NCBI RefSeq assembly: GCF_020181355.1
Contig: NZ_CP084004.1
Location: 1,798,001-1,862,000, forward strand
Reading direction: 5' to 3'
DNA length: 64,000 nucleotides
From: Collinsella aerofaciens
GTDB taxonomy: Bacteria; Actinomycetota; Coriobacteriia; Coriobacteriales; Coriobacteriaceae
Shown here in pieces: positions 50,096 through 59,190 of the stretch. The stretch's first letter is position 1. Every line of letters starts with the position of its first letter. Made by a program: the position numbers and the translations under genes. The notes under the pieces were generated by a model. That model did not search any database, had not been told where the DNA came from, and worked only from the letters and a program-made list of their open reading frames with translations.

Positions 50096-50838
50096 TGGGA
50101 AAGCTCTTCGTGGTGGGAATCGGCCCGGGCGGCCCCGACGGCATGACGATTGCGGCTCGGCGTGCGCTCGAGGCGTCCGACGTCGTTGTGGGTTACACGA
50201 AATACGTGGAGCTCGCGCTCGCCGCCGTGCCCGACGCGGCGCATCTCGCGACGCCGATGATGCACGAGGTCGAACGGTGCCGCCTTGCGCTTTCGCGCGC
50301 GCAGAGTGGAGAAGCCGTGGCGCTCGTGTGCAGCGGCGACGCGGGCGTGTACGGCATGGCGAGCCCCGTGCTGGAGCTTGCGGAGGACTACCCCGATGTA
50401 GACGTGGAAGTTATCGCCGGGGCCACCGCGGCTCAGAGCGGGTCGGCGGTGCTCGGCGCCCCGCTTGCCCACGACTTCGCGGTCGTGTCGCTCTCCGACC
50501 TGCTCACGCCATGGGAGGTCATCGAGCGCAGGCTCGCCGCCGTGGCGAGCGCCGACTTCTGCATCTGTTTGTACAACCCGCGCAGCAGAAAGCGCGCCGA
50601 CAGGCTCTCACGCGCGGCGAAGATTATGCTCGAATGGAAGGCCCCCGACACGCTCTGCGGCTGGGTGCGCAACATCGGGCGCGAGGGGCAGCAGTCGGGC
50701 ATGTGCAGGCTCTCCGAGCTGGGGGAGATCGACGCCGATATGTTCACCACCGTGTTCGTCGGCAACGCGGACACGAAGCTCGTAGGCGGCCGTATGGTCA
50801 CGCCGCGCGGGTATCGGGAGATTCCATGCGAAAGGTAA
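50095..50838 (+). CDS. cbiH: Cobalt-precorrin-3 C17-methyltransferase CbiH
   Basis: This is a 247-residue SAM methyltransferase. KLFVVGIGPGGPDGMTIAARRALEASDVVVGY, VCSGDAGVYGMA and VIAGATAAQSGSAVLGAPLAHDFAVVSLSDLLTPW are family hallmarks. LYNPRSRKR follows. It methylates C17 with ring contraction. A GTG one codon upstream is the alternative start. It ends inside the cbiET start region (13-base overlap). Confidence 0.93.
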   Translation: MGKLFVVGIGPGGPDGMTIAARRALEASDVVVGYTKYVELALAAVPDAAHLATPMMHEVERCRLALSRAQSGEAVALVCSGDAGVYGMASPVLELAEDYPDVDVEVIAGATAAQSGSAVLGAPLAHDFAVVSLSDLLTPWEVIERRLAAVASADFCICLYNPRSRKRADRLSRAAKIMLEWKAPDTLCGWVRNIGREGQQSGMCRLSELGEIDADMFTTVFVGNADTKLVGGRMVTPRGYREIPCER

Positions 50839-52175
50839 CGATCATCGGGGCGGGGCCCGGAAACCCCGACTTGCTCTCGCGCGCGGCGCTCGACGCGATC
50901 GACATCGCCGACGTGGTCATCGGCGCTCATCGCGCGCTTGCCGGCATCGACGTGCCGCCCGACGTGGTGAGATGCGAGCTCGTGAAGACGGCGGACATCG
51001 TCGCCGCGCTCACCGATGCGGCGTCGTGGCAGCGCGCCGTGGTCGTGATGACGGGCGATGTGGGGCTGTTCAGCGGCGCGCGCCGCCTGGTGGAGGCGCT
51101 CTCCGGCGACGCGCAGGTGGACGTGCGCGTCATTCCCGGCATAAGCTCAGTGTCGTATCTCGCCGCGCGCCTCGCGCGTCCATGGCAGGATTGGCGCTTC
51201 GCGAGCGCTCACGGCGTGGCGTGCGACATCGTGGCCGAGGCCGAGCGCGCAGGTGAGCTCTTCCTCGTCACGTCGGGCGGGGAAGATCCCTCGCGGCTTT
51301 CGGGCGAGCTTGTGCAGGCGGGCTTCGGGGACGCGTGCGTGACGGTGGCCGAGCGCCTGTCGTACCCCGACGAGCGCATCACCTGCGCGACCGCAAGTGA
51401 AATCACAGGTCAGACGTTCGACGACTTGAACGTGATGCTTATCGATTTCGCAGGCGGCGCCGGGTCGCCTGCGGGCTCTAGCGCAGCCTCCGAGGTGCCG
51501 GCCGGCGTGTCTGCGCCCGCGGCGGCTTCTTCCGCGGCGGACTCTGCGGGCGCATCCCGCGCCGCGAGTTCCCGCTGGCCGTACGCTTCCTCGGGCATTC
51601 CCGACGAGCTCTTCATCCGCGGCGACGTTCCCATGACCAAGCAGGAGGTGCGCGCCGTCGCGCTCGCGAAGCTGCGCCTTACCGCGACCGACACCGTGTG
51701 GGACGTCGGCGCCGGCACGGGGAGCGTGTCGATCGAGGCGGCGCTCGTCGCGCGAGCGGGGTCGGTATGGGCGGTCGAGCGCAACGCGGCCGGCGTGCGG
51801 CTCATCCGAGAGAACGCGGATGCATTCGGGTGCGGCAACGTGCATGCGGTCCCCGGCGTCGCCCCCGAAGCGCTCGCGATACTGCCCGTCCCCGACGCCG
51901 TGTTCGTCGGCGGGAGCGCGGGCGAGCTTCCCTCCATCGTGGAGGTGGCGCTCGAGAAGAACTCGCAGGTTCGCCTGTGCGTGCCATGCGTCACCGTTGA
52001 GACGCTCACCGAGGCGTGCGCGCTCCTCTCGGGTTCGCGCTTTAAGGGGTTCGAGGCTTGCCAGGTGTCGGCCGCCCGCGCCGAGGCTGTAGGCTCGCAC
52101 CATCTTATGAAGGCGCAAAACCCCGTGTTCCTCGTCAGCGCGCGTGGTGCAGGTGGGGAAGGCGGCGCCCGGTGA
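50826..52175 (+). CDS. cbiET: Cobalt-precorrin-7 methyltransferase / decarboxylase fusion CbiE-CbiT
   Basis: This is a 449-residue bifunctional enzyme. Residues 1-200 are CbiE (C5 methylation; KVTIIGAGPGNPDLLSRAALDAI, GDVGLFSGARRL, PGISSVSYLAARL). About residues 245-449 are CbiT (C15 methylation and C12 decarboxylation; VWDVGAGTGSVSIEAALVA). A long Ala/Ser-rich linker (about 205-240) joins them. Separate CbiE and CbiT genes occur in many anaerobes; the fusion parallels CobL. Confidence 0.92.
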   Translation: MRKVTIIGAGPGNPDLLSRAALDAIDIADVVIGAHRALAGIDVPPDVVRCELVKTADIVAALTDAASWQRAVVVMTGDVGLFSGARRLVEALSGDAQVDVRVIPGISSVSYLAARLARPWQDWRFASAHGVACDIVAEAERAGELFLVTSGGEDPSRLSGELVQAGFGDACVTVAERLSYPDERITCATASEITGQTFDDLNVMLIDFAGGAGSPAGSSAASEVPAGVSAPAAASSAADSAGASRAASSRWPYASSGIPDELFIRGDVPMTKQEVRAVALAKLRLTATDTVWDVGAGTGSVSIEAALVARAGSVWAVERNAAGVRLIRENADAFGCGNVHAVPGVAPEALAILPVPDAVFVGGSAGELPSIVEVALEKNSQVRLCVPCVTVETLTEACALLSGSRFKGFEACQVSAARAEAVGSHHLMKAQNPVFLVSARGAGGEGGAR

Positions 52176-53554
52176 GCACGACCATCCCGCGCTTCATGGT
52201 CGCTGCGCCCTCGAGCGGGAGCGGCAAGACGGTCGTTACGTGCGCGCTCCTGCGCGCGCTCGCGCGCCGCGGCCTTGCATGCGCGGCCTTCAAATGCGGC
52301 CCCGACTACATTGATCCGCTCTTTCATCGTCGCGTCGTGGGCGCGCGCTCGGGCAACTTAGACGGCTTCTTCACCGACGCCCCGACGCTGCGCGCCCTGC
52401 TCGCACGCGGCGCCGCGGGCGCGGATGTCGCGGTGCTCGAGGGGGTCATGGGCTTCTACGACGGCATGGCGCCCGGCGTGGCCGATGCGAGCAGCTACCA
52501 GGTTGCGTGCGACACGGAAACGCCGGTCGTTTTAGTGGTGAACGGGCGCGGGGCGTCTTTATCGCTCGCCGCCGTAATCCGCGGCATCGCCGAGTTCCTG
52601 CCTTGTGCGAACGTGCGCGGCGTCGTGCTGAACAAGACGAGCGCCGCTGCCTGCGCCTACGCGAAGCCTGCGATCGAGAAGCACACGGGTGTCGCGGTTT
52701 TGGGGAATATCCCCGCCGACGATGCGTTCTCGCTCGAAAGCCGGCATTTGGGGCTTGTGACCGCCGACGAGGTCGAGCAGCTCTCCGCGCGCATCGACAA
52801 GATGGCCGAGCTGGTGGAAAAGAGCGTCGACGTCGACCGCTTGCTCGAAATAGCGGCGACGGCATCCGATATCCGCGAGGAACCTTACCGGTTGGAGCCG
52901 ATCGCGGGAGCGCGGCCCATCGTCGCCGTCGCACGTGACGAGGCGTTCTCGTTCTACTACGAGGAGAACCTGCGCGCGCTCGAGGACCTGGGTTGCGAGC
53001 TGGCCTTTTTCAGCCCCCTGTGTGATAGCGAGTTGCCCCGGGGGACAAGCGCCCTCTATCTGGGAGGCGGCTACCCGGAGCTCCATGCGCGGCAGCTCTC
53101 CGAGAACGCGCCGATGCGCGAGGCGGTGCGGCGTGCGGTGGAATCCGGCATGCCGACGGTTGCCGAATGCGGTGGGTTTCTGTACCTGCAGCGCGAAATC
53201 TCCGATAGCGAGGGGCGGCGCTGGCCTGTTGCGGGCGCCCTTGAGGGCGCAAGCGAGAACGGGGGAAGGCTGTCCCATTTCGGGTACGTGGAGCTCACTT
53301 CCCAACGCTACGGGCTCTACGGGCCGCGCGGCACACGCATCCGCGCGCACGAGTTCCACTACTGGCAGTCCACCTGCCCGGGCGGCGACTTCTGGGCGCA
53401 GAAGCCCCGGCGCGACAAGGGCTGGCCGTGCATGACGACCACCCCGGCCCTGGTTGCGGGCTTCCCGCATGTGTACTATCCTGCGAACCCCGACGTTGCG
53501 CGCGCGTTCGCGTCTGCCACAGCGTCGTTCGCAGAGAGGAGACGGCATGGCTGA
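52172..53554 (+). CDS. cbiA: Cobyrinate a,c-diamide synthase CbiA
   Basis: This 460-residue enzyme amidates the a and c carboxylates using glutamine and ATP. The N-terminal P-loop MVAAPSSGSGKTVVTCALLRAL and FKCGPDYIDP are diagnostic. The C-terminal class I glutaminase has the active Cys in AECGGFLYLQ and a His in HEFHYW. The GTG start overlaps the cbiET stop by four bases, and the end overlaps cobT by eight. Confidence 0.93.
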   Translation: MSTTIPRFMVAAPSSGSGKTVVTCALLRALARRGLACAAFKCGPDYIDPLFHRRVVGARSGNLDGFFTDAPTLRALLARGAAGADVAVLEGVMGFYDGMAPGVADASSYQVACDTETPVVLVVNGRGASLSLAAVIRGIAEFLPCANVRGVVLNKTSAAACAYAKPAIEKHTGVAVLGNIPADDAFSLESRHLGLVTADEVEQLSARIDKMAELVEKSVDVDRLLEIAATASDIREEPYRLEPIAGARPIVAVARDEAFSFYYEENLRALEDLGCELAFFSPLCDSELPRGTSALYLGGGYPELHARQLSENAPMREAVRRAVESGMPTVAECGGFLYLQREISDSEGRRWPVAGALEGASENGGRLSHFGYVELTSQRYGLYGPRGTRIRAHEFHYWQSTCPGGDFWAQKPRRDKGWPCMTTTPALVAGFPHVYYPANPDVARAFASATASFAERRRHG

Positions 53555-54689
53555 AGCAACCGAAACCGCGCTTGCCTACATCCGCGAGGAAGTCGAGCGC
53601 GCGTTCTCGTCGGCGCCGGGCGCCGTGCTCGAAGCCGCGCTCTCCCGGATCGCGCCCGCAGATGAGTGTGCCCGCGCCGCCGCGTACGCCGCGTGGGATT
53701 CCATCGCGCATCCTTTGGGGGGATTGGGCGACTTTGAAGACGCCGTCGCGCGTATCGCCGCAGCTCAGGGGAGCGCCGAGGTGGCCGAGTTTCCCCGTGC
53801 GCTCGCGGTATTCTTCTCCGACAACGGGGTCGTTGCCGAGGGCGTGTCGCAAAGCGGGCAAGACGTGACGCGAGCCGTCGCGCGCAACATGTGCGAGGGG
53901 GCCACGAGCGCCTGCCGCATGGCGGCGTTCGCGGGTGCCGAGGTCGTGCCCGTCGACGTGGGTATGGCCCGGGGCATAGAAGACGCTCGCATGGTGCGCG
54001 CGAACGTGCGGCGGGGGAGCGGCAACATCGCGCACGGCTCCGCCATGTCTCGCGATGGGGCCGTGCGCGCAATCGAGGTCGGAATCGCCGTCGCGTGCGG
54101 GCTTGCCCGCGCCGGCGTGCGCCTTCTCGCCGCGGGCGAGATGGGCATCGGCAACACGACCACCTCGGCGGCGGTGGCCGCAGTGCTCATCCGAGCGGAC
54201 GCGCGGAGCCTCGTCGGGCGCGGCGCGGGGCTCTCGGACACCTCGCTCGCGCGCAAGCGCGACGTGGTCGAGCGCGCTATCGACGCGAACTCGCCCGATC
54301 CCGCCGACCCGATCGACGTGCTCTCGAAGGTGGGCGGCTTCGACATCGCGGCGATGTGTGGCTTCTACCTGGGGGCCGCGGCCTCGAAGGCGCCGGCGCT
54401 CCTCGACGGGGTCATATCCTGCACGGCGGCCCTGTGCGCGGTGCGCCTGTGCCCCAACGCCTTGGGCTACCTCGTGGGCACCCACGCATCTAGCGAACCC
54501 GCAAGCCAGGAGCTCCTTCGCGAGCTCGGCATAAAGGCACCCCTCGACGCAGGCATGCACTTGGGCGAGGGCGCGGGCGCCATGGCGTATCTGCCCCTTC
54601 TGGATTCGGCGCTGCGCGTGTACCGGGATGGGAAGACGTTCACGGCGACTGGCATGGCTGCTTACGAGCATTTCGAGGCCGGGAAATGA
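53547..54689 (+). CDS. cobT: Nicotinate-nucleotide-dimethylbenzimidazole phosphoribosyltransferase CobT
   Basis: This 380-residue enzyme activates the lower-ligand base as its alpha-ribazole phosphate. VFFSDNGVVAEGVSQSGQDVTRAVARNM, GEMGIGNTTTSAAVAAVL and the catalytic-Glu motif MHLGEGAGAMAYLPLLD are clear. The lower ligand (benzimidazole, phenol or purine) cannot be predicted from this sequence. It overlaps cobU by four bases. Confidence 0.93.
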   Translation: MAEATETALAYIREEVERAFSSAPGAVLEAALSRIAPADECARAAAYAAWDSIAHPLGGLGDFEDAVARIAAAQGSAEVAEFPRALAVFFSDNGVVAEGVSQSGQDVTRAVARNMCEGATSACRMAAFAGAEVVPVDVGMARGIEDARMVRANVRRGSGNIAHGSAMSRDGAVRAIEVGIAVACGLARAGVRLLAAGEMGIGNTTTSAAVAAVLIRADARSLVGRGAGLSDTSLARKRDVVERAIDANSPDPADPIDVLSKVGGFDIAAMCGFYLGAAASKAPALLDGVISCTAALCAVRLCPNALGYLVGTHASSEPASQELLRELGIKAPLDAGMHLGEGAGAMAYLPLLDSALRVYRDGKTFTATGMAAYEHFEAGK

Positions 54690-55234
54690 CGGTGACGTTC
54701 GTTATCGGCGCCGCCGCGAGCGGCAAGAGCGCCTATGCCGAGTCCCTGTGCCTCGGGCACGACGGCCCCCGCGTGTACCTGGCAACGATGGAGCCCTTCG
54801 GGGAAGAGGGCACCCGCCGTATCGCGCGCCATCGGGCGATGCGCGAGGGCAAGGGGTTTTCCACCCTCGAGCGCACGCGTGACGTGGGCGCCGCAGTGCC
54901 CGGGCTTCCGCGCGGCTGCACGCTTCTTTTGGAGGACGTGGGCAACCTGGTTGCGAACGAGCTCTTCGCGGAAGGCGGCTTGTCCCCACGTGACCCCGAC
55001 GCTGTGGCGCGCGAGGTGCTCGGAGGCATCGAACGACTCACTCAGGCCGCTGCGTATACGGTGGTGGTCTCCGTCGACGTGTTCGCCGATGGGATGCGCT
55101 ACGATGAGGGGACCGAGGGATGGAGGCGCGCGCTCGCGCGCGTGAACGCGGGCGTGGCGGCGCTGGCCGACCGCGCAGTCGAAGTGGTATGCGGGATTCC
55201 CGTGTGGATGAAAGGCGAAGGACCTACAAGGTGA
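54686..55234 (+). CDS. cobU: Adenosylcobinamide kinase/guanylyltransferase CobU-like protein
   Basis: This 182-residue CobU has an intact P-loop VIGAAASGKSAYAES, YLATMEPFGEEGTRRIARHRAMR with the guanylylated-His region, and LLLEDVGNLVANELFAEGG. The EVGxGxVP loop of CobU is replaced by DVFADGMRY, but the C-terminal CGIPVWMKG remains. A second CobU-like domain with the opposite pattern is in the cobC fusion at 55995. It overlaps cobS by four bases. Confidence 0.8.
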   Translation: MTVTFVIGAAASGKSAYAESLCLGHDGPRVYLATMEPFGEEGTRRIARHRAMREGKGFSTLERTRDVGAAVPGLPRGCTLLLEDVGNLVANELFAEGGLSPRDPDAVAREVLGGIERLTQAAAYTVVVSVDVFADGMRYDEGTEGWRRALARVNAGVAALADRAVEVVCGIPVWMKGEGPTR

Positions 55235-55998
55235 AGATAGCAGAGGCAATCGGCGCGGCGTTCGGAACGTTCTCGCGCATCCCCGTCCCGAAATCGGCCT
55301 GGACCGATTTCGGATCAACCCATGCGCTTGCCGCGTTTCCCCTGGTGGGCGTTGCGGAAGGCTTCCTTATGACGGCGTGGGGGCACATGGCGAACCTGCT
55401 CGGCGCGCCCGCGACCATCGTCGCGGCCGTGCTCGTGGCGTTGCCTGTGGCGGTGACGGGAGGCATCCACCTAGACGGGCTCTGCGACACCTCCGATGCG
55501 CTTGCAAGTTGGGCCCCGCGCGAGCGAAAGCTCGAGATCATGCACGACCCGCGGGCGGGCGCCTTCGGGGTCATTGGTGTTGTCGTGTACCTTATTCTGC
55601 AGTTTTCCCTGTTCACCGCGCTGCCGCTTACGGCGGGGTCGTTCCTCGCACTTCTGTGCTCGCTCGTGTTCTCCCGCGCGCTTTCGGGGCTCGCCGTAGA
55701 ATGCTGGCCTGCCGCGCGGGCGGACGGCATGGCCGTGGGGCTCTCGCCTGCGAAGAAGCGCGCGGCGATCGTCGTGCCGCTTTGCGCTTTCGCTGCGGCT
55801 TCGGCTGCAGGGATGGTCGCGTGCGCTCAGGCCGTCGGCGCCCTTATGGCGGTGGCGGGGCTTTTGGCGCTCGCGTGGTACCGCCATGTTGCCCTGTCCC
55901 GCTTCGGCGGGGTGACGGGTGATTTGGCCGGATGGTTTCTGCAATGGGCCGAGCTCGCGATGCTTGCCATGCTGGTGGCGGGGGGCATGCTCCTATGA
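55231..55998 (+). CDS. cobS: Cobalamin-5'-phosphate synthase CobS
   Basis: This 255-residue membrane enzyme joins the activated ring to the lower-ligand nucleotide. The metal motif GGIHLDGLCDTSDALASW and RKLEIMHDPRAGAFGV are diagnostic, followed by several membrane helices. The GTG start overlaps the cobU stop. It ends four bases into the next gene. Confidence 0.92.
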   Translation: MKIAEAIGAAFGTFSRIPVPKSAWTDFGSTHALAAFPLVGVAEGFLMTAWGHMANLLGAPATIVAAVLVALPVAVTGGIHLDGLCDTSDALASWAPRERKLEIMHDPRAGAFGVIGVVVYLILQFSLFTALPLTAGSFLALLCSLVFSRALSGLAVECWPAARADGMAVGLSPAKKRAAIVVPLCAFAAASAAGMVACAQAVGALMAVAGLLALAWYRHVALSRFGGVTGDLAGWFLQWAELAMLAMLVAGGMLL

Positions 55999-56996
55999 TT
56001 CTCGTGGTAGGTGGCGCGCATTCGGGGAAGAGGACCTTCGTGCGCGAAAGGCTCGGGTTCGCGGCGGACGATTTCGTCGACGCGGCGCAGCTTGCGGAGG
56101 GCGGCGTGCCCGCGGCTTTTGCCGGCCGTGTCGCGTACCGTGCTGAGGAACTCGTACGCGCGCTCGACGCTGACCGGGCGCTCGAGCGGCTGATCGGCTT
56201 CGACGCAGTGATTCTGCCCTTGGTCGGCTCGGGGGTCGTCCCCATGCGTGCGGAAGACGCCCAATGGCGCGAGCGCGCGGGGCGCCTGGGATGCGCGCTC
56301 GCTGCGCGCGCCGACGTCGTCGTGCGCATGACGTGCGGGATTCCCCAGGTCATCAAAGGAAACCTTGCCGATGCGCCTCGAGGGACGCAGGGCGCGGGCG
56401 CGCCTTTGGAAGTCGTCTTCGTGCGCCATGGTGCCACGGCGGGCACGGAAGACCATCGCTACAGCGGGGCGGGCACCGACGAGCCCCTGTCGAGTGCGGG
56501 CGAGCGCGCTTTGCGCGACCTCGCGTGCGATCGTGACGTGTTCCGTGTTATCACGAGCGGCATGGCCCGCACCGACCAGACGGCTCGCATCCTCTTCCCG
56601 AACGCGGAGCTTATGGCGTGCCCCGGTCTGCGCGAGATGGATTTCGGTGACTTCGAGGGGCGAAGCGCCGCCGAGCTTAAAGAGGATGTGCGCTACCACG
56701 CCTGGGTAGACTCCTGGTGCGAGACGCGCTGCCCGCATGGCGAGGGCAAGAGCGATTTCACCCGCCGCGTCGTCGCGGCGTTTCGGGAGGCGTGCGAATC
56801 GGAGCGCGCCCAGGGGAGTAGGCGCGCCGTCTTCGTCGTTCACGCGGGTACCGTGAAAGCGCTACTCTCCGAGCTAGCTGTCCCGAAAATGGGATATTTC
56901 GACGTGCATACCGAGCCGGGCGGCGCATGGGCCGCCACCTGGGATGGGCGCTGCCTTCGCGACGTTCGCCCCGCTTCGGGGGGCGATGCCCGGTGA
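55995..56996 (+). CDS. cobC: CobU-like domain fused to CobC-type histidine phosphatase
   Basis: This is a 333-residue two-domain protein. Residues 1-125 are CobU-like: P-loop GGAHSGKR (Ser replaced by Arg), VGSGVVP matching the EVGxGxVP loop, and RMTCGIPQVIKG. They lack the middle YxAT and RIxxH motifs. Residues 145-333 are a histidine phosphatase with VVFVRHGATAG and a later VVHAGTVKALL, fitting alpha-ribazole-5'-phosphate phosphatase. The phosphatase half should complete the lower-ligand loop; the CobU half may be a partner or relic. Confidence 0.75.
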   Translation: MILVVGGAHSGKRTFVRERLGFAADDFVDAAQLAEGGVPAAFAGRVAYRAEELVRALDADRALERLIGFDAVILPLVGSGVVPMRAEDAQWRERAGRLGCALAARADVVVRMTCGIPQVIKGNLADAPRGTQGAGAPLEVVFVRHGATAGTEDHRYSGAGTDEPLSSAGERALRDLACDRDVFRVITSGMARTDQTARILFPNAELMACPGLREMDFGDFEGRSAAELKEDVRYHAWVDSWCETRCPHGEGKSDFTRRVVAAFREACESERAQGSRRAVFVVHAGTVKALLSELAVPKMGYFDVHTEPGGAWAATWDGRCLRDVRPASGGDAR

Positions 56997-57970
56997 TGAC
57001 GATTCTTGCCGTCGCCGCCGGGTTCGCGGCCGACCTTGCCTTCGGCGACCCGCGCTGGCTTCCCCATCCCGTCGTCGCCATGGGGCGCGCGATCACGTGG
57101 GCCGAAGGCCGCCTTCGAGGCGCATTCCCGCAAACGTCCGCGGGCACGCGTGCCGCAGGGCTTGTGCTCGCCGTGGCGCTTCCGCTTGCGTGTGGGCTTT
57201 TGACCTGGGGTATCCTACATCTTTGCGGCATGGTTCACTCCGGCTTGCGCTTCGTGGCCGAGGCATGGGCGAGCTATCAGGTTCTCGCGACATGCGAGCT
57301 GCGCCGCCAGAGCCTGGCCGTGGCCCACGCGTTCTCGAAGGGCGGCCTTGTCGCGGCGCGCGAAGCCGTCGGGCTCATCGTGGGACGCGACACGTCTGTT
57401 CTCGACGAGCAGGGCGTCGCGCGCGCCGCCGTGGAAACGGTGGCGGAGAACGCGAGCGACGGCGTCATCGCGCCACTTTTCTACCTTATGATCGGGGGTG
57501 CGCCCTTGGGCATGGCGTACAAGGCGGTGAACACGCTCGACAGCATGGTGGGCTACAAAAACGAGCGCTACATCGACTTCGGTCGCGCCTCGGCGCGCCT
57601 CGACGATGCGGTGAACTGGATTCCCTCGCGCTTATCGGCCCTGTTCATGATCGCCGTGTGCCCGATCGTCGGGCTCGACGCGCGCGGGGCGGCGCGCATC
57701 TGGCGCCGCGACAGGCGTCGCCATGCGAGCCCCAACTCGGCGCAGACCGAGTCAGCGTGTGCGGGCGCGCTCGGGCTGCGCCTGGCAGGACCCGCGGTGT
57801 ATTTCGGCAAGCTCGTTGAGAAACCGACGATAGGCGACGCGTCCCGCGAAATCGAGTGGGGCGACATCGCCCGGGCGACAAGGCTCATGCTCGCCGCGTC
57901 CGTATGCGCGCTCGTCGTCTTCGGCGCCGCGCGCGCGGCGGTCGTGCTCGCCTTGGGGGCGATGGCATGA
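56996..57970 (+). CDS. cbiB: Adenosylcobinamide-phosphate synthase CbiB
   Basis: This 324-residue membrane protein attaches the aminopropanol linker to adenosylcobyric acid. It has GFAADLAFGDPRWLPHPVVAMGRAI near the start and VAENASDGVIAPLFYLMIGGAPLGMAYKAVNTLDSMVGYKNERY, the CbiB signature. ATG 56996 overlaps the preceding stop in TGATG; GTG 56993 is possible. It works with cobD, which follows and overlaps by four bases. Confidence 0.93.
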   Translation: MTILAVAAGFAADLAFGDPRWLPHPVVAMGRAITWAEGRLRGAFPQTSAGTRAAGLVLAVALPLACGLLTWGILHLCGMVHSGLRFVAEAWASYQVLATCELRRQSLAVAHAFSKGGLVAAREAVGLIVGRDTSVLDEQGVARAAVETVAENASDGVIAPLFYLMIGGAPLGMAYKAVNTLDSMVGYKNERYIDFGRASARLDDAVNWIPSRLSALFMIAVCPIVGLDARGAARIWRRDRRRHASPNSAQTESACAGALGLRLAGPAVYFGKLVEKPTIGDASREIEWGDIARATRLMLAASVCALVVFGAARAAVVLALGAMA

Positions 57971-59190
57971 GGGAAGACCACGCCGCGCTCCGGGCTGCCG
58001 GGGGAATCCTGCGCGCCCGTACGCATGGGGGCAGCGCGCAATCGCTCGGCATCGGTTGCGAAGGGGGCGCCTCCGATCTCATCGACTTCTCGGTGAACGT
58101 GAATCCGGCAGGCCCCTCGCCGCGCGCCGTCGCCGCAGCTTGCAAGTCGCTTTCTCGAATCGACGCCTACCCCGATAGGGAAAGCCTCGCCCTCGTTCGC
58201 GCCCTAGCGCGCGCCCAGGGCATTCCCGAAGATACTATCGTCTGCGGCGCGGGCGCGTCCGACATCATCTGGCGGCTCGCTGCGGCGGTGCGCCCGAAAC
58301 GCATCGTCGTGTGCGCGCCGACGTTCTCTGAATATGCGGAGGCGGCATCGTACTACGGTGCATGCGTGCAGGAGTTCCCGCTCTCCGAAGCGGACGACTT
58401 CGACGTGCCCGCCTCCTTCGCCCGCGCGATCGAGGGGCCGGGAGACGTGGCGTACCTCTGCAATCCGAACAACCCGACGGGGCGCCTCGTCGACCCCAGC
58501 GTGATCGATGCCGCGGCTTGCCGCTGCGAGCAGGTGGGCGCGCTGCTCGTCGTGGACGAGTGCTTCCTCGGATTTGCGCCCGACGCCCGCGAAAGGAGCG
58601 TGGCCGCACGCGCCGCGTGTTCGCACCATGTGGCCGTGCTCTCCGCGTTCACCAAGCTCTACGGAATGGCAGGGTTGCGGTTGGGGTATCTGATCAGCGG
58701 AAACGCCCAACTCCTCGAGGGGATTCGCCGGGCGGGACAGGCGTGGCCCGTCTCCTCGGTCGCCGAGGCCGCAGGCATCGCCGCCCTGGAAGACGTCGAA
58801 TACGTCTCGCGCACGCGCGATGTACTGGCGGGCGAGCGAGCGTGGCTTTCCCACGAGCTCTCCTCGCTCGGGCTTTCCGTCGTGCCGTCGGATGCGAACT
58901 TCCTTTTAGTCCGCATGCCGGCGAAAGACATCCCCGAGCGCCTGTATAAACAGGGGGTTTTGGTCCGCACGTGCGACTCGTTTTCGGTACTGTCCCGTTT
59001 CTGGTGCCGCGTCGCGGTGCGCACGCGCAAGGAGAACGCCCGGCTTGCGATGGCGTTCAGCCGCGCGCTTCGGGCGGAAGGCGCATCGGGCGAAGGCGAA
59101 CCCGACGAACGGGGCGGCGCTTCTTGCAGCGACGCTATGGCGGGCGCGGATGGCCGAGGCTCGGCGAAGGAGGTCGATACCCGTGGGTAG
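57967..59190 (+). CDS. cobD: L-threonine-O-3-phosphate decarboxylase CobD
   Basis: This 407-residue fold-type I PLP enzyme makes aminopropanol phosphate. DFSVNVNPAGPS, CGAGASDIIWRLA, CNPNNPTGRLV and the PLP Lys in AFTKLYGMAGLRLGY are visible. The last 40 residues are a Gly/Ser-rich tail outside the fold. The 3' end overlaps cbiP by eight bases. Confidence 0.9.
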   Translation: MREDHAALRAAGGILRARTHGGSAQSLGIGCEGGASDLIDFSVNVNPAGPSPRAVAAACKSLSRIDAYPDRESLALVRALARAQGIPEDTIVCGAGASDIIWRLAAAVRPKRIVVCAPTFSEYAEAASYYGACVQEFPLSEADDFDVPASFARAIEGPGDVAYLCNPNNPTGRLVDPSVIDAAACRCEQVGALLVVDECFLGFAPDARERSVAARAACSHHVAVLSAFTKLYGMAGLRLGYLISGNAQLLEGIRRAGQAWPVSSVAEAAGIAALEDVEYVSRTRDVLAGERAWLSHELSSLGLSVVPSDANFLLVRMPAKDIPERLYKQGVLVRTCDSFSVLSRFWCRVAVRTRKENARLAMAFSRALRAEGASGEGEPDERGGASCSDAMAGADGRGSAKEVDTRG

